This document shows, piece after piece, positions 15,061 to 23,062 of a DNA stretch of 38,028 nt (the stretch's first letter is position 1; every line of letters begins with the position of its first letter). The notes under the pieces were generated by a model that saw only the letters and a list, made by a program, of their open reading frames with translations, did not search any database and had not been told where the DNA came from. This stretch comes from Elusimicrobiota bacterium. GTDB taxonomy: Bacteria > Elusimicrobiota > Elusimicrobia > UBA1565 > JACRDR01. A program made the position numbers and the translations under genes. The stretch covers positions 1 to 38,028 of the forward strand of contig JACQPK010000402.1 of the NCBI GenBank assembly GCA_016207565.1, written 5' to 3'.

Positions 15061-15943
15061 GGAGTCTCCGGCCTCCGCGGGGGAACCGGAAGATTCTAGC
15101 AATTTCGGCCGGTTTGGGGGCCCGCTCGGGCAGCGCGAGGAGCGCCGTCGGGAGGTGCCGGAGCACGCGCTCGGCCGTCGAGCCGAGGATCCGGTCCTGC
15201 AAGAATCCCTTGCGGCGCGCGACGACCACCACGAGCGTGTGGCGTCCGCCTTCCTCCACGATCTCCTCGGCCGGGTTGCCGAAGGCCAGCTGCACCTGCG
15301 GCTTCGTCGCGTTCTGCACCCACGGCGGGAGCTGCTTGACCATCGCCTGCAGCAGCGCGCGGGTCCCCTCGAAGCCCATCTGCCCGCCGAAGATCGGCTC
15401 GTCGAACACGTGCAGGAGGGTCAGCCGGGCGCCGAGGACGCCGGCCACCCGGCCCGCGTCCACGAGCCCCTCCCAGGAATACGGCTCGGCCCGCACCGGC
15501 GCGAGGATCGACGTGAACCGCGCGACGTACTCGCGCACGACCAGGACCGGGGTCTCCGAGCGGCGGACGACCGCCTCGGCCACTGACCCCAGCAGCACGC
15601 GATCGAGGCCCGCCCGCGCGTGCGTGCCCATGACGATGAGGTCCGCGTGGCGCCGCTTCGCCCAGTCGACGATCTCGACGTCCGCGTCGCCCGTCACCTC
15701 GAAGACCTCCGCCTTGCCTCCCACGCGCGCGCGCAGCTCCTCGATCGCGGGCTCAGGCTGGGCGACCATCAGCGGCTCCGGAGCTCCCAGGCCGACGGCG
15801 TTGCGGACCCAGGGCTGGACGTAGAGCACCTCGAGCTTGGCGTTCGACAGCTCCGCGAGCTGCACGGCCTGCCGCCAGGCGACGAGCGAGCTTTCCGTCA
15901 AATCCATCGGAACGACGATCCTGCGCGGTGGGAATCGGATCAT
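14813..15943 (-). CDS. Tandem universal stress protein (UspA) domains, C-terminus uncertain
   Basis: From ATG 15943. First Usp domain (residues about 6-145): RIVVPMDLTESSLVAW, ADLIVMGTHARAGLDRV, then LLGSVAEAVVRRSETPVLVV, an ATP-binding GTHxRxG...GS(V)AE motif. Second domain (about 150-280): TSILAPVRAEPYSWEGLVDA and VVARRKGFLQDRILGSTAERV, without the full G-loop. The fold should end near ALLALPERAP (about base 15115). The frame stays open to 14813, adding about 95 Arg/Gly-rich residues that simply read the transaldolase gene out of frame (248-bp overlap). A one-base change in a CCCCC run near 15115 would instead end the protein at a TAG at 15096-15098. The true end is therefore probably near 15096, with a frameshift or assembly indel possible. 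Confidence 0.8.
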   Translation of the reverse strand: MIRFPPRRIVVPMDLTESSLVAWRQAVQLAELSNAKLEVLYVQPWVRNAVGLGAPEPLMVAQPEPAIEELRARVGGKAEVFEVTGDADVEIVDWAKRRHADLIVMGTHARAGLDRVLLGSVAEAVVRRSETPVLVVREYVARFTSILAPVRAEPYSWEGLVDAGRVAGVLGARLTLLHVFDEPIFGGQMGFEGTRALLQAMVKQLPPWVQNATKPQVQLAFGNPAEEIVEEGGRHTLVVVVARRKGFLQDRILGSTAERVLRHLPTALLALPERAPKPAEIARIFRFPRGGRRLHEPTSRARQERTERLAGLHHAPIRGGGPVGAPRRGRRAPGRDLESHDLSESDRVRTGIRRGQPRPHPRGKRRARHLRGAGRR

Positions 15944-16095
15944 TTGCGTTTCTATCCAGTGCGCGCCTGGCCTCACCGTTACGCCGCTCGATCGAGGCCT
16001 GGCGCGCTACCGCTCCAGTATATCGACCCCGCCCGGAGGTCCCCACGCCCGGGCTGCGACGTTCTCATGAAGTCCAAAATGATACGATTGCGCCG

Positions 16096-17406
16096 ATGCA
16101 AAAGATCCGCATCGGGATCGCCGGGCTCGGCACGGTCGGCGGCGAGGCGGTGCGCCTGCTGCGCGACGCCGCGCCCGATTTCGAGCGCAGGCTCGGCGCG
16201 CGCCTCGAGCTGGTCGCGGTGTGCGACCGGCGGGCGCCCGAAAAGGCGAGGGCGCTCGGGCTCCCCAAGGGCATCCGGCTCTACCGGGACCCGGCCAAGC
16301 TCGCCGCGGACCCCGACCTCGACGTCGTCGTCGAGACCCTGGGCGGGCTCGAGGAGGCGCGCCGGTTCACGCTCGCCTCGCTCGAGCGCGGCCGCCACGT
16401 CGTCACGGCGAACAAGCGGCTCTTGGCGCATCACTGGCGCGAGCTCTTCGCGGTAAGCCGCGCGGCGCGGCGCCGCCTCTACTTCGAGGGCTCGGTCGCG
16501 GGCGGCATCCCCATCCTCGCGGCGCTCCACCGCAGCCTCGCCGCGAACCGGATCCGCCGGGTGCTCGGCATCCTCAACGGCACGACGAACTTCATCCTGA
16601 CCCGCATGTCCTCCGGCGCCCTGACGCTCGAGGCGGCGTTGGAGGAAGCGCAGGAGAAAGGCCTCGCCGAGAAGGACCCGACCCTCGACCTCAACGGGAC
16701 CGACGCGGCGCACAAGGTCGCGGTGCTCGCCTCGCTGGCCACCGGCCGCTGGGTGAGGCCCGAGGCGGTGGCGCGCGAAGGCATCACGAGGGTCGCTCCC
16801 GAGGACATGGGCTTCGCCGCCCGCGAGCTCGAGCGCACGATCCGCCTGATCGGCTGCGTCGACATGGACTGGTCGGCCCGGCCCGCCCGCGTCGCCTGCC
16901 ACGTGTATCCGACGCTCGTGCCCAACGACCATCCGCTCGCCTCCGTCCACGGCGAGTACAACGCCGTGCTCGTCGAAGCCTCGGCCGCCGGCGACCTGAT
17001 GTTCTACGGCAAGGGCGCGGGCGCGGGGCCGGCGGCCTCCGCCGTCGTGGGCGATCTTTTCCTCCTGGCCTCCGAGATGCTCTCGGGGCCGCCGCGAGAC
17101 GCCGGGATGGTCTGGAGGAAAGACGGCGAGACGAGGCTCGTCCCCGTCGACGAAACGACCTCGTCCTTCTACCTCCGCCTCGCGGTCAAGGATCGGCCTG
17201 GCGCGCTCGCGCGCATCACCGGCGCGCTCGCCGCCAAGAGGATCTCGATCTCGCGCATCCACCAAGAGACGCCGAGCGGGAAAGCCCCCGTCCCCGTCTC
17301 CCTCACGACGCACCCGGCGCGGCAGAGGGACTTCCTCGCCGCGACGGCCGCCATCCGGCGGCTCGCCGACGTCGCGCCGGGACACGCCTGGCTGCGGATG
17401 CTATGA
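16096..17406 (+). CDS. hom: Homoserine dehydrogenase with C-terminal ACT domain
   Basis: 436 residues. Reduces aspartate semialdehyde to homoserine, the branch step to threonine and methionine. The NAD(P) loop is GIAGLGTVGGEAV (about residues 7-19). Catalytic and substrate elements: VTANKRLLA, the GGIPILAALHRSLAANRI segment, ILNGTTNFILTRM, and DLNGTDAAHKVAVLAS. An ACT domain (about 355-436: LRLAVKDRPGALARITGALA) supplies probable feedback control by threonine. The ATG at 16096 has no SD; a -10-like TACGAT at 16083-16088 lies 7 bp upstream, so leaderless initiation is possible. First gene of a four-gene operon; its ATGA overlaps thrC. No amino-acid-rich leader peptide or riboswitch is evident upstream. 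Confidence 0.96.
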   Translation: MQKIRIGIAGLGTVGGEAVRLLRDAAPDFERRLGARLELVAVCDRRAPEKARALGLPKGIRLYRDPAKLAADPDLDVVVETLGGLEEARRFTLASLERGRHVVTANKRLLAHHWRELFAVSRAARRRLYFEGSVAGGIPILAALHRSLAANRIRRVLGILNGTTNFILTRMSSGALTLEAALEEAQEKGLAEKDPTLDLNGTDAAHKVAVLASLATGRWVRPEAVAREGITRVAPEDMGFAARELERTIRLIGCVDMDWSARPARVACHVYPTLVPNDHPLASVHGEYNAVLVEASAAGDLMFYGKGAGAGPAASAVVGDLFLLASEMLSGPPRDAGMVWRKDGETRLVPVDETTSSFYLRLAVKDRPGALARITGALAAKRISISRIHQETPSGKAPVPVSLTTHPARQRDFLAATAAIRRLADVAPGHAWLRML

Positions 17407-18470
17407 AGCAGGGAGTCATCGAGCGGTTCCGGGCCTTCTTGCCCGTGACCGACCAAACGCCGGTTGTGACGCTCCTCGAGGGCTCGACGCCGCTGCTCAA
17501 CGCGCCCCGGCTGTCGAAGGAGCTCGGCCTGCCCGAGACGGCGGTCTGGCTGAAGTTCGAGGGGATGAACCCGACCGGCTCGTTTAAGGACCGCGGCATG
17601 ACGGTCGCGGTCTCGAAGGCGGTCGAGGAAGGCGCCAAGGCGGTCGTCTGCGCCTCGACCGGCAACACCGCGGCCTCGGCCTCCGCCTACGCCGCGCGCG
17701 CGGGGCTCAGATGCGTCGTGCTGCTGCCCGACGGACAGGTCGCCGCCGGCAAGCTCGCGCAATCGTTGATCCACGGCGCCGAGGTCCTGGCGGTGGCCGG
17801 CAACTTCGACCGGGCGCTCGAGCTCGCGCAGCAGGCGGCCAAGGAGCTGGGGCTCGCGCTGGTCAACTCCGTCAATCCGTACCGCCTCGAGGGCCAGAAG
17901 ACCGCCGCGTTCGAGGTGGTGGAGGCGCTGGGCCGCCCGCCGGACTACCAGTTCATGCCCGTCGGCAACGCCGGCAACATCACCGCGTACTGGACCGGCT
18001 ACCGCGAGGTGGCCACGCGCCAGGGACTCGGGCTGCCCAAGATGATGGGCTGGCAGGCGTGGGGCGCCGCGCCGCTGGTGCTCGGCAAGCCGGTGGCCCG
18101 CCCATCGACGGTGGCGACCGCGATCCGCATCGGCACCCCCGCCACGTGGCTCGGCGCCATGCGCGCCAAAGACGAGTCCGGCGGGACGATCGCGCGGGTC
18201 AAAGACGCGGAGATCCTCTCGGCCTACCGGCGGCTCGCCCGGCTCGAGGGCGTGTTCTGCGAGCCCTCGTCGGCCGCCGGGATCGCCGGGCTCGTGAGGG
18301 CCTCGCGCGAGGGCTTGTTCAGCCAGGCGGACCGGACCGAGCTGCGGATCGTGTGCGTCCTCACCGGCCATGGGCTCAAGGACCCCGAGACGCCCAAGAC
18401 GCTGCCGCACAAGTGGAAGCGCGTCCCGGCCGATTTCCCCGCGCTCAAGCGCGCGCTGAAGACGCGATGA
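17403..18470 (+). CDS. thrC: Threonine synthase
   Basis: 355 residues; converts O-phosphohomoserine to threonine using pyridoxal phosphate. The PLP lysine is K62 in NPTGSFKDRGM. Further markers are VCASTGNTAASASAYAARAG, PVGNAGNITAYWTGY (phosphate-binding Gly loop) and EPSSAAGIAGL, with a C-terminal VCVLTGHGLKDP. The length fits the shorter class of bacterial threonine synthases. The start codon overlaps the hom stop and the last codon overlaps thrB (both ATGA), so the genes are translationally coupled. Confidence 0.97.
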   Translation: MKQGVIERFRAFLPVTDQTPVVTLLEGSTPLLNAPRLSKELGLPETAVWLKFEGMNPTGSFKDRGMTVAVSKAVEEGAKAVVCASTGNTAASASAYAARAGLRCVVLLPDGQVAAGKLAQSLIHGAEVLAVAGNFDRALELAQQAAKELGLALVNSVNPYRLEGQKTAAFEVVEALGRPPDYQFMPVGNAGNITAYWTGYREVATRQGLGLPKMMGWQAWGAAPLVLGKPVARPSTVATAIRIGTPATWLGAMRAKDESGGTIARVKDAEILSAYRRLARLEGVFCEPSSAAGIAGLVRASREGLFSQADRTELRIVCVLTGHGLKDPETPKTLPHKWKRVPADFPALKRALKTR

Positions 18471-19399
18471 GCCCCAAGGCCCCGCAGACCTGGCGCGCCT
18501 GGGCGCGCGTCCCGGCGACCACCTCGAACCTCGGCCCGGGCTTCGACGTGCTCGGGATGGCGCTCACGCTCTACAACGAGCTCGAGATCGACTTCACCGT
18601 CTCCGGGACCGTCGGCGGAACGTGCGCCCTGCGGATCGAGGGCGAGGGCGCCGAGACGCTGCCCAAAGACGAGACCAACGAGGTCGCGCGCGTGCTGAAG
18701 GCCGCCGGGCACCTCTCGAGCTACAACGCTCGGGTGCGGCTCAAGAACGCGATCCCCGTCGCTCGCGGGCTCGGGTCCAGCGCCGCCGTCCGGCTGGGAG
18801 CGCTGCTGGCCTCTTCCGTCTTCGGGGACCACGATGAGGAGGAGATCGTGGCGCAGGCGTGCGAGCTGGAGGGCCACCCCGACAACGTCGTCCCCGCGTT
18901 CTACGGCGGGCTGCGCTTGAGCCTCATGGACGGGGAGCGGCTCGTGCACGTGCCGCTACGAGAGCCGAAGGATCTCGCCGTGGTCGCCTGCGTGCCCGCG
19001 TTCGAGCTCTCGACCGAGAAGGCGCGAGCCGTGCTGCCGGACAAAGTCTCGCGCGCCGACGCGATCTTCACATCCGCGCGCGTGGGACTGCTCGCCTACG
19101 CCTTCGAGCGCCGGCAGTACCACTTGTTGAGGACGGCGATGCAGGATGTCCTCCATCAGCCGTACCGCCGGCCGCTCGTGCCGGGGCTCCGGCACGTGAT
19201 CGACGGGGCCAATGCCGCGGGAGCGTTCGGCGCGGCGCTTTCCGGGGCGGGACCGACCGTGTTGGCGCTTTCGCCGAAGGCGAAAGCGCCAAGGGTAGCA
19301 CGCGCGATGCAGAAGGCGTTTTTGTCTTGGCGCTCCGAGAGCCGGGGGCTCGTGCTCGGCATCGACACCAAAGGCGCGCAAGCGAAGAGAGTGGAATGA
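18467..19399 (+). CDS. thrB: Homoserine kinase (GHMP family)
   Basis: 310 residues; phosphorylates homoserine to supply ThrC. GHMP signatures: VPATTSNLGPGFDVLGMAL near the N-terminus, the ATP loop IPVARGLGSSAAVRLGALL (about residues 88-106), EGHPDNVVPAFYGG, and a C-terminal GAFGAALSGAGPTVLAL. A 14-bp perfect inverted repeat (19262-19292) codes for part of the following segment (ALSPKAKAP). Overlaps thrC and lysC by ATGA at both ends. Confidence 0.96.
   Translation: MSPKAPQTWRAWARVPATTSNLGPGFDVLGMALTLYNELEIDFTVSGTVGGTCALRIEGEGAETLPKDETNEVARVLKAAGHLSSYNARVRLKNAIPVARGLGSSAAVRLGALLASSVFGDHDEEEIVAQACELEGHPDNVVPAFYGGLRLSLMDGERLVHVPLREPKDLAVVACVPAFELSTEKARAVLPDKVSRADAIFTSARVGLLAYAFERRQYHLLRTAMQDVLHQPYRRPLVPGLRHVIDGANAAGAFGAALSGAGPTVLALSPKAKAPRVARAMQKAFLSWRSESRGLVLGIDTKGAQAKRVE
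19262..19292. repeat. 14-bp perfect inverted repeat inside thrB
   Basis: TTGGCGCTTTCGCC (19262-19275), loop GAA, exact complement 19279-19292. It would fold into a very stable mRNA hairpin about 100 bases before the lysC start. It may adjust expression between thrB and lysC, or be a relic of a small palindromic insertion. Confidence 0.8.
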
Positions 19400-20625
19400 G
19401 CGAGCTGATCGTCATGAAGTTCGGCGGCACGTCCGTCGCCGACCCGGAGAAGATCCAGCGCGCCGCGGAGCGCGCGATCACCCACCGCAAGAAAGGGAAG
19501 AAGGTCGTCGTCGTGGTGAGCGCACCGGGCGAGATGACCGACGAGCTCATCGCGCTGGCGCGGCGCGTGGCGCCGAGCCCGGACCCGCGCGAGCTGGACA
19601 TGCTGATGGCGACCGGCGAGCAGGTCGGCATCTCGCTGTTCGCGATCGCCTGCGAGGCGCGCGGGGTCCCCGCGACGTCGCTCACGGGCCCGCAGGCCGG
19701 CATCTTCGCCGACGCCAAGCACACGAAGGCCAAGATCACGCAGATCCGGCCCGGCAAGATCCACCAGGAGCTCAAGCGCGGCAACATCGTCATCGTGGCC
19801 GGGTTCCAAGGCCTCAACCCCCGCCGCGACATCACGACGCTCGGGCGCGGCGGCTCGGACCTGACGGCGGTCGCCCTCGCCGCGGCGCTCGAGGCGCGCC
19901 AATGCGAGATCTACACCGACGTCCACGGCGTCTACACCGCGGACCCCCGCCTCGTGCCGGACGCGCGCCTCATCGCGAGGATCTCCTACGACGAGATGCT
20001 CGAGCTCGCGGGCGCGGGCGCGCAGGTCATGCAGTCGCGGTCCATCGAGGTCGCCAAGAAGTACGGCGTGCGCATCCAAGTGGCGCACGCGTTCGACAAG
20101 CACTCGCCGGGCACTTGGATCATCGAGGAGGTCCCGTCCATGGAAGAAGCCGTCGTCACGGGCGTCGCGCTCGACCGCAACCAGATCAAGGTCACCATCC
20201 GGGACGTGCCGGACAAGCCGGGCATGGCGGCCGACGTCTTCGACATGCTGGGCAAGGCCAACGTCAACGTCGACATGATCATCCAGTCGGCGGCGCGCGG
20301 GCAGTCCAACGACATCTCCTTCACGGTCCCGAAAGACGACCATGAGTCGGCGATCAAGGCGCTCGAGACCGTGCAGCGCCGCCTCAAGACGGGCTCGATC
20401 GAGCACAACGTCAACGTGGCGAAGGTCTCCGTCGTCGGCGTGGGCATGCGCTCCCACTCCGGCGTGGCGGGCAAGATGTTTAGGACGCTCGCCGACAACT
20501 CGGTCAACATCCAGATGATCGCGACCTCCGAGATCAAGATCTCCTGCATCATCGAGAACGCGGACGGCGAGAAGGCCCTTCGCGTCCTGCACAAGGCCTT
20601 CGGCCTGGAGAAGCGGCGCCCCTAA
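19396..20625 (+). CDS. lysC: Aspartokinase
   Basis: 409 residues; makes aspartyl phosphate, first step to Lys, Thr and Met. Catalytic domain: MKFGGTSVADPEKIQ at residues 7-21, VVSAPGEMTDELI, the MLMATGEQVGISL segment, FQGLNPRRDITTLGRGGSDLTAV, and EIYTDVHGVYTADPR. Two ACT domains follow (about 265-409: IRDVPDKPGMAADVFDML; VSVVGVGMRSHSGVAGKMF; NIQMIATSEIKISCII), the layout of Lys/Thr-regulated class aspartokinases. Last gene of hom-thrC-thrB-lysC, so aspartate entry and threonine branch are co-expressed; asd, which makes the intervening semialdehyde, is not in the window. Confidence 0.97.
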   Translation: MSELIVMKFGGTSVADPEKIQRAAERAITHRKKGKKVVVVVSAPGEMTDELIALARRVAPSPDPRELDMLMATGEQVGISLFAIACEARGVPATSLTGPQAGIFADAKHTKAKITQIRPGKIHQELKRGNIVIVAGFQGLNPRRDITTLGRGGSDLTAVALAAALEARQCEIYTDVHGVYTADPRLVPDARLIARISYDEMLELAGAGAQVMQSRSIEVAKKYGVRIQVAHAFDKHSPGTWIIEEVPSMEEAVVTGVALDRNQIKVTIRDVPDKPGMAADVFDMLGKANVNVDMIIQSAARGQSNDISFTVPKDDHESAIKALETVQRRLKTGSIEHNVNVAKVSVVGVGMRSHSGVAGKMFRTLADNSVNIQMIATSEIKISCIIENADGEKALRVLHKAFGLEKRRP

Positions 20626-21561
20626 GTGGATCCGGTCACCCACACCCTCGCCGGCGTCGCCCTGGGCCACGCGCTGCTGCGCGATCGCGTGGGTCCGAAG
20701 ACGACGCTCGTCATGGCGGTCGCGTCGAACCTGCCCGACCTGGACGCGCTCGTCCATCTGACGGGCGATCCGACGGCCATCCTGTGGCGCCGGACGTTCG
20801 GGCACTCGCTGTTTTTGATGCCGCTCTGGTCGGCGGGACTCGCCTGGCTCCTCAAGCGGTACTACGCGAAGAACGTGAAGATCGGGACGCTCTACGGGAT
20901 GTGCCTGCTGGCGTCGCTCGCGCACGTGTTCCTAGACCTCATCAACTCGTTCGGGGTCGTCCCGCTGTGGCCTTTCAGCGACTGGCGCCCGGAGCTGTCG
21001 ATCGTGTTCATCGTGGACCTGATCCTGACGGGGCTCTTGGCCGCGCCGCTCATCCTCGCCGGGCTGGGGCTCAAGCGGCGGCTCATGGGCCTCTCGCAAG
21101 CGGCGCTGGTCGGCGTCGGCGCCTACCTCATGTTCTGCGGCTCCGCGAGGAGCATGGCCCTCGTGCAGCTCTCGGAGGAAGCCTCGCGGATGGGGGTGCG
21201 GCCGGACTTTCTGTACGTCTTTCCCGAGCCCTTCGGCCCGCACCGCTGGCGCGGGGTGCTGCGAGCCGGAGACATCTACCGGCTCTACCTGATGAGGCCG
21301 TTCTCGGGCTGGCGCGAGGCGAGAGGCGAACGCGAGACGCTCCCCGACAACGATCTCGTCCGCTCGGCCCGGGGGACGCCCTTGGGCCGCCGCATCGACT
21401 GGTTCTGCAAGGCGCCAATCTGGACGGTCGTGGCCGACGGCCCCCCCGGGACTCCGCCCGAGGTGAGGGCCTCGGACCTCCGCTTCGCCAGCCTGCTCAT
21501 GGACTGGGGCCGGACCCGCCGCAACCCCTTCGAGTTCACCGTCCCGGTCGAGCCCCTGTGA
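20626..21561 (+). CDS. YdjM-like membrane-bound metal-dependent hydrolase (PF04307)
   Basis: 311 residues from a GTG that directly abuts the lysC stop. The N-terminus MDPVTHTLAGVALGHAL, then SNLPDLDALVHL and RRTFGHSLFLMPL, supplies the His/Asp metal ligands of the YdjM/LexA-binding inner-membrane family. Four or more hydrophobic helices follow between residues about 55 and 185. The C-terminal 120 residues are hydrophilic (VRPDFLYVFPEPFGPHRWRGVL), as in full-length members of the family. The reaction is not established for the family. It may be co-transcribed with the thr operon by position only. Confidence 0.85.
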   Translation: MDPVTHTLAGVALGHALLRDRVGPKTTLVMAVASNLPDLDALVHLTGDPTAILWRRTFGHSLFLMPLWSAGLAWLLKRYYAKNVKIGTLYGMCLLASLAHVFLDLINSFGVVPLWPFSDWRPELSIVFIVDLILTGLLAAPLILAGLGLKRRLMGLSQAALVGVGAYLMFCGSARSMALVQLSEEASRMGVRPDFLYVFPEPFGPHRWRGVLRAGDIYRLYLMRPFSGWREARGERETLPDNDLVRSARGTPLGRRIDWFCKAPIWTVVADGPPGTPPEVRASDLRFASLLMDWGRTRRNPFEFTVPVEPL

Positions 21562-21584
21562 CCAGGATGACGCAAACGCGTCGC

Positions 21585-21613
21585 TTGACCCTGTAACACG
21601 CCCCTGTTATAAC
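21585..21613 (+). promoter_or_regulatory. Sigma70 promoter of the heptad-repeat protein
   Basis: TTGACC at 21585-21590, 17-bp spacer, TATAAC at 21608-21613, about 30 bp before the ATG at 21644, which has a GGAGG SD. One of the best promoter matches in the window. Confidence 0.75.
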
Positions 21614-21643
21614 GGTAAGTGCTGCACCCATGGAGGCTCTCGA

Positions 21644-22354
21644 ATGACCTTAAACTGGCGGCTCCTAGCCCTGTGCCTGGCGCTCGCGACACCGGCCTTC
21701 GCGGATAACGACAAGGATAAGGGCGGGGAGAAGGCGCCCCCCTCCGGCACCGTACCTGCGGACCCCGGCGAGCCCGGCGGAGGGGCCACTCCGGCCGATC
21801 CCAGCGGTAACCCCGGCCACGGCGGCATCCCGCCCGGCCAGCGGCGCAAGGCCGACCGACTGGAGGACGTCCGAGACCGCCGGGAGGGTGTCCGCGACCG
21901 CCGCGAGAACGTCCGCGACCGCCGCGAGGACGTGCGCGACCACCGCGAGGACCACCGCGACCGGCGCGAAGACGTCCGTGATCGCCGCGAGGACGTTCGC
22001 GACCGACGCGAGGACATCCGTGACGCCCGCCACGACGGCGGACCGCGCGACCGGATGGAAGACGTCCGCGATCGCCGCGAGGACGTCCGTGACCGCCGCG
22101 AGGACCACCGCGACCGCCGCGAGGACGTGCGCGACCGCCGCGAGAACATCCGCGACGGCCGCGAGGACCACCGCGACCGCCGCGAAAACGTCCGCGACCG
22201 GCGTGAGAATCGCCGCGACCGCGGGCATCCGGCCGCTCACCGCCACGAGCGCGGCGGGCGAGGACCCGGCGGCGGACATGGCGGCGGACACGGCGGCGGA
22301 AACGGCGGCGGCGAGCGTCGGGGCGGACGCGGTCCGGGCGGCAAGCGTCACTAA
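21644..22354 (+). CDS. Exported Arg/Asp-rich heptad-repeat protein
   Basis: 236 residues; GGAGG SD and a strong promoter support expression. Signal peptide residues 1-20 (LLALCLALATPAFA, then DN). Residues about 21-73 are a Pro/Gly-rich linker. Residues 74-194 are 16 copies of the heptad E-D-V-R-D-R-R (variants EN, EG, H or I at position 3), broken once by HDGGPRDRM. The tail is His/Gly/Arg-rich (GGGHGGGHGGGNGG). The repeat would form a highly charged, salt-bridged helix rather than a hydrophobic coiled coil. Similar heptads occur in other exported hypothetical proteins of diderm bacteria as far as I recall, but I know no function. Binding of anionic polymers, metals or mineral surfaces is conceivable. 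Confidence 0.75.
   Translation: MTLNWRLLALCLALATPAFADNDKDKGGEKAPPSGTVPADPGEPGGGATPADPSGNPGHGGIPPGQRRKADRLEDVRDRREGVRDRRENVRDRREDVRDHREDHRDRREDVRDRREDVRDRREDIRDARHDGGPRDRMEDVRDRREDVRDRREDHRDRREDVRDRRENIRDGREDHRDRRENVRDRRENRRDRGHPAAHRHERGGRGPGGGHGGGHGGGNGGGERRGGRGPGGKRH
21863..22225 (+). repeat. 21-bp coding tandem repeat (16 units)
   Basis: Degenerate 21-bp units close to GAGGACGTCCGCGACCGCCG+C, encoding EDVRDRR. Eight units, a 27-bp interruption (HDGGPRDRM), then eight more. Units differ mainly at third positions and at codons 2-3. Copy number is likely to vary between strains and to challenge assembly. Confidence 0.9.
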
Positions 22355-22384
22355 GGAACCAGGCCCCGTTCGGGCCGCCGCCCG

Positions 22385-22993
22385 TTGAGACACGACCCCG
22401 AGCGGTTCGTCACCTTCGTGCTGGGCGCGTTCGCGCTCATGTACTACTTCGGCGTGGGGGCGCAGATCGTGCGCGTCTGGCGCCGGATCGGCCGCTCCCC
22501 CGTCATGTGGGGGACGACCCCGCTCGAGAAAGTGCGGGTCCTCGGCGCCTTCCTGTGGCCGCTGCCGGTGCTCCTGTGGGCGCATTGCCCGGAGTGCTTC
22601 CGCGGGCTGCCGCGGTTCCCGTTCCTGGAGAGCTGGCCGATCCGTTTGATCGGGCTGTTCCTCGTCTGTCTGGCGGGGGCGGTCGTGACGATCGCCTACG
22701 GCGAGCTGGGCGACTTCTGGCGGATCGGCGTGGACCCCGGCTCGGGCGACGGCTTCGTGCGCACCGGGATCTACGGCTCGGTGCGCCACCCGGTCTACGC
22801 CGGGCTCTGGGCCTGCCTGCTCGGCTTTTTCCTGCTGGCTCCTAACCTTCTCTTCGCGATCCTCTGGGCGATCGGCTCCTCGGCGGCTTCCGCGCAGGCC
22901 GACTTCGAGGACCGCCACCTCACCCAGCGTTTCGGGAAGGCCTACCGAGACTACTCCCTGATCACCGGGAAGTTCTTCCCCCTCTGGTTTTAG
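22385..22993 (+). CDS. Isoprenylcysteine carboxyl methyltransferase-like integral membrane protein
   Basis: 202 residues from TTG 22385; an ATG at 22439 (MYYFGVG) is an alternative that would shorten the first helix. Four or five transmembrane segments. The C-terminal third has the ICMT/PEMT SAM-site pattern: GIYGSVRHPVYAGLWAC, then E-D-RHLTQRFGKAYRDYS, seen in ICMT-family and phospholipid N-methyltransferases. In bacteria such proteins often methylate small lipophilic substrates, and the substrate here is unknown. A weak hairpin (GGCCC/GGGCC at 22362-22376) lies between it and the upstream gene. Confidence 0.82.
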   Translation: MRHDPERFVTFVLGAFALMYYFGVGAQIVRVWRRIGRSPVMWGTTPLEKVRVLGAFLWPLPVLLWAHCPECFRGLPRFPFLESWPIRLIGLFLVCLAGAVVTIAYGELGDFWRIGVDPGSGDGFVRTGIYGSVRHPVYAGLWACLLGFFLLAPNLLFAILWAIGSSAASAQADFEDRHLTQRFGKAYRDYSLITGKFFPLWF

Positions 22994-23062
22994 GCTGACA
23001 CGCGCTGACTTCTCACGCCTTGCATCTCGTCGGCCGGAGTGGCAAACTCTGACCAAGTCCCC

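Noticed and set aside
15944-16095. Riboswitch, T-box or attenuator leader before hom
   Set aside because: No leader peptide rich in Thr or Ile, no terminator/antiterminator pair and no Lys-riboswitch-like features seen; the likely promoter is next to the ATG.
19156-20925. 589-codon minus-strand frame opposite lysC
   Set aside because: Antisense of LysC; repetitive HDV/RRD-like composition and no start signals.
21569-21582. Terminator after the YdjM-like gene (GACGC/GCGTC)
   Set aside because: A 5-bp stem with no U-tract is too weak to report.
21863-22225. Possible CRISPR array from regular 21-bp repeats
   Set aside because: Repeats are contiguous without spacers, in frame, and encode a protein with signal peptide and SD.
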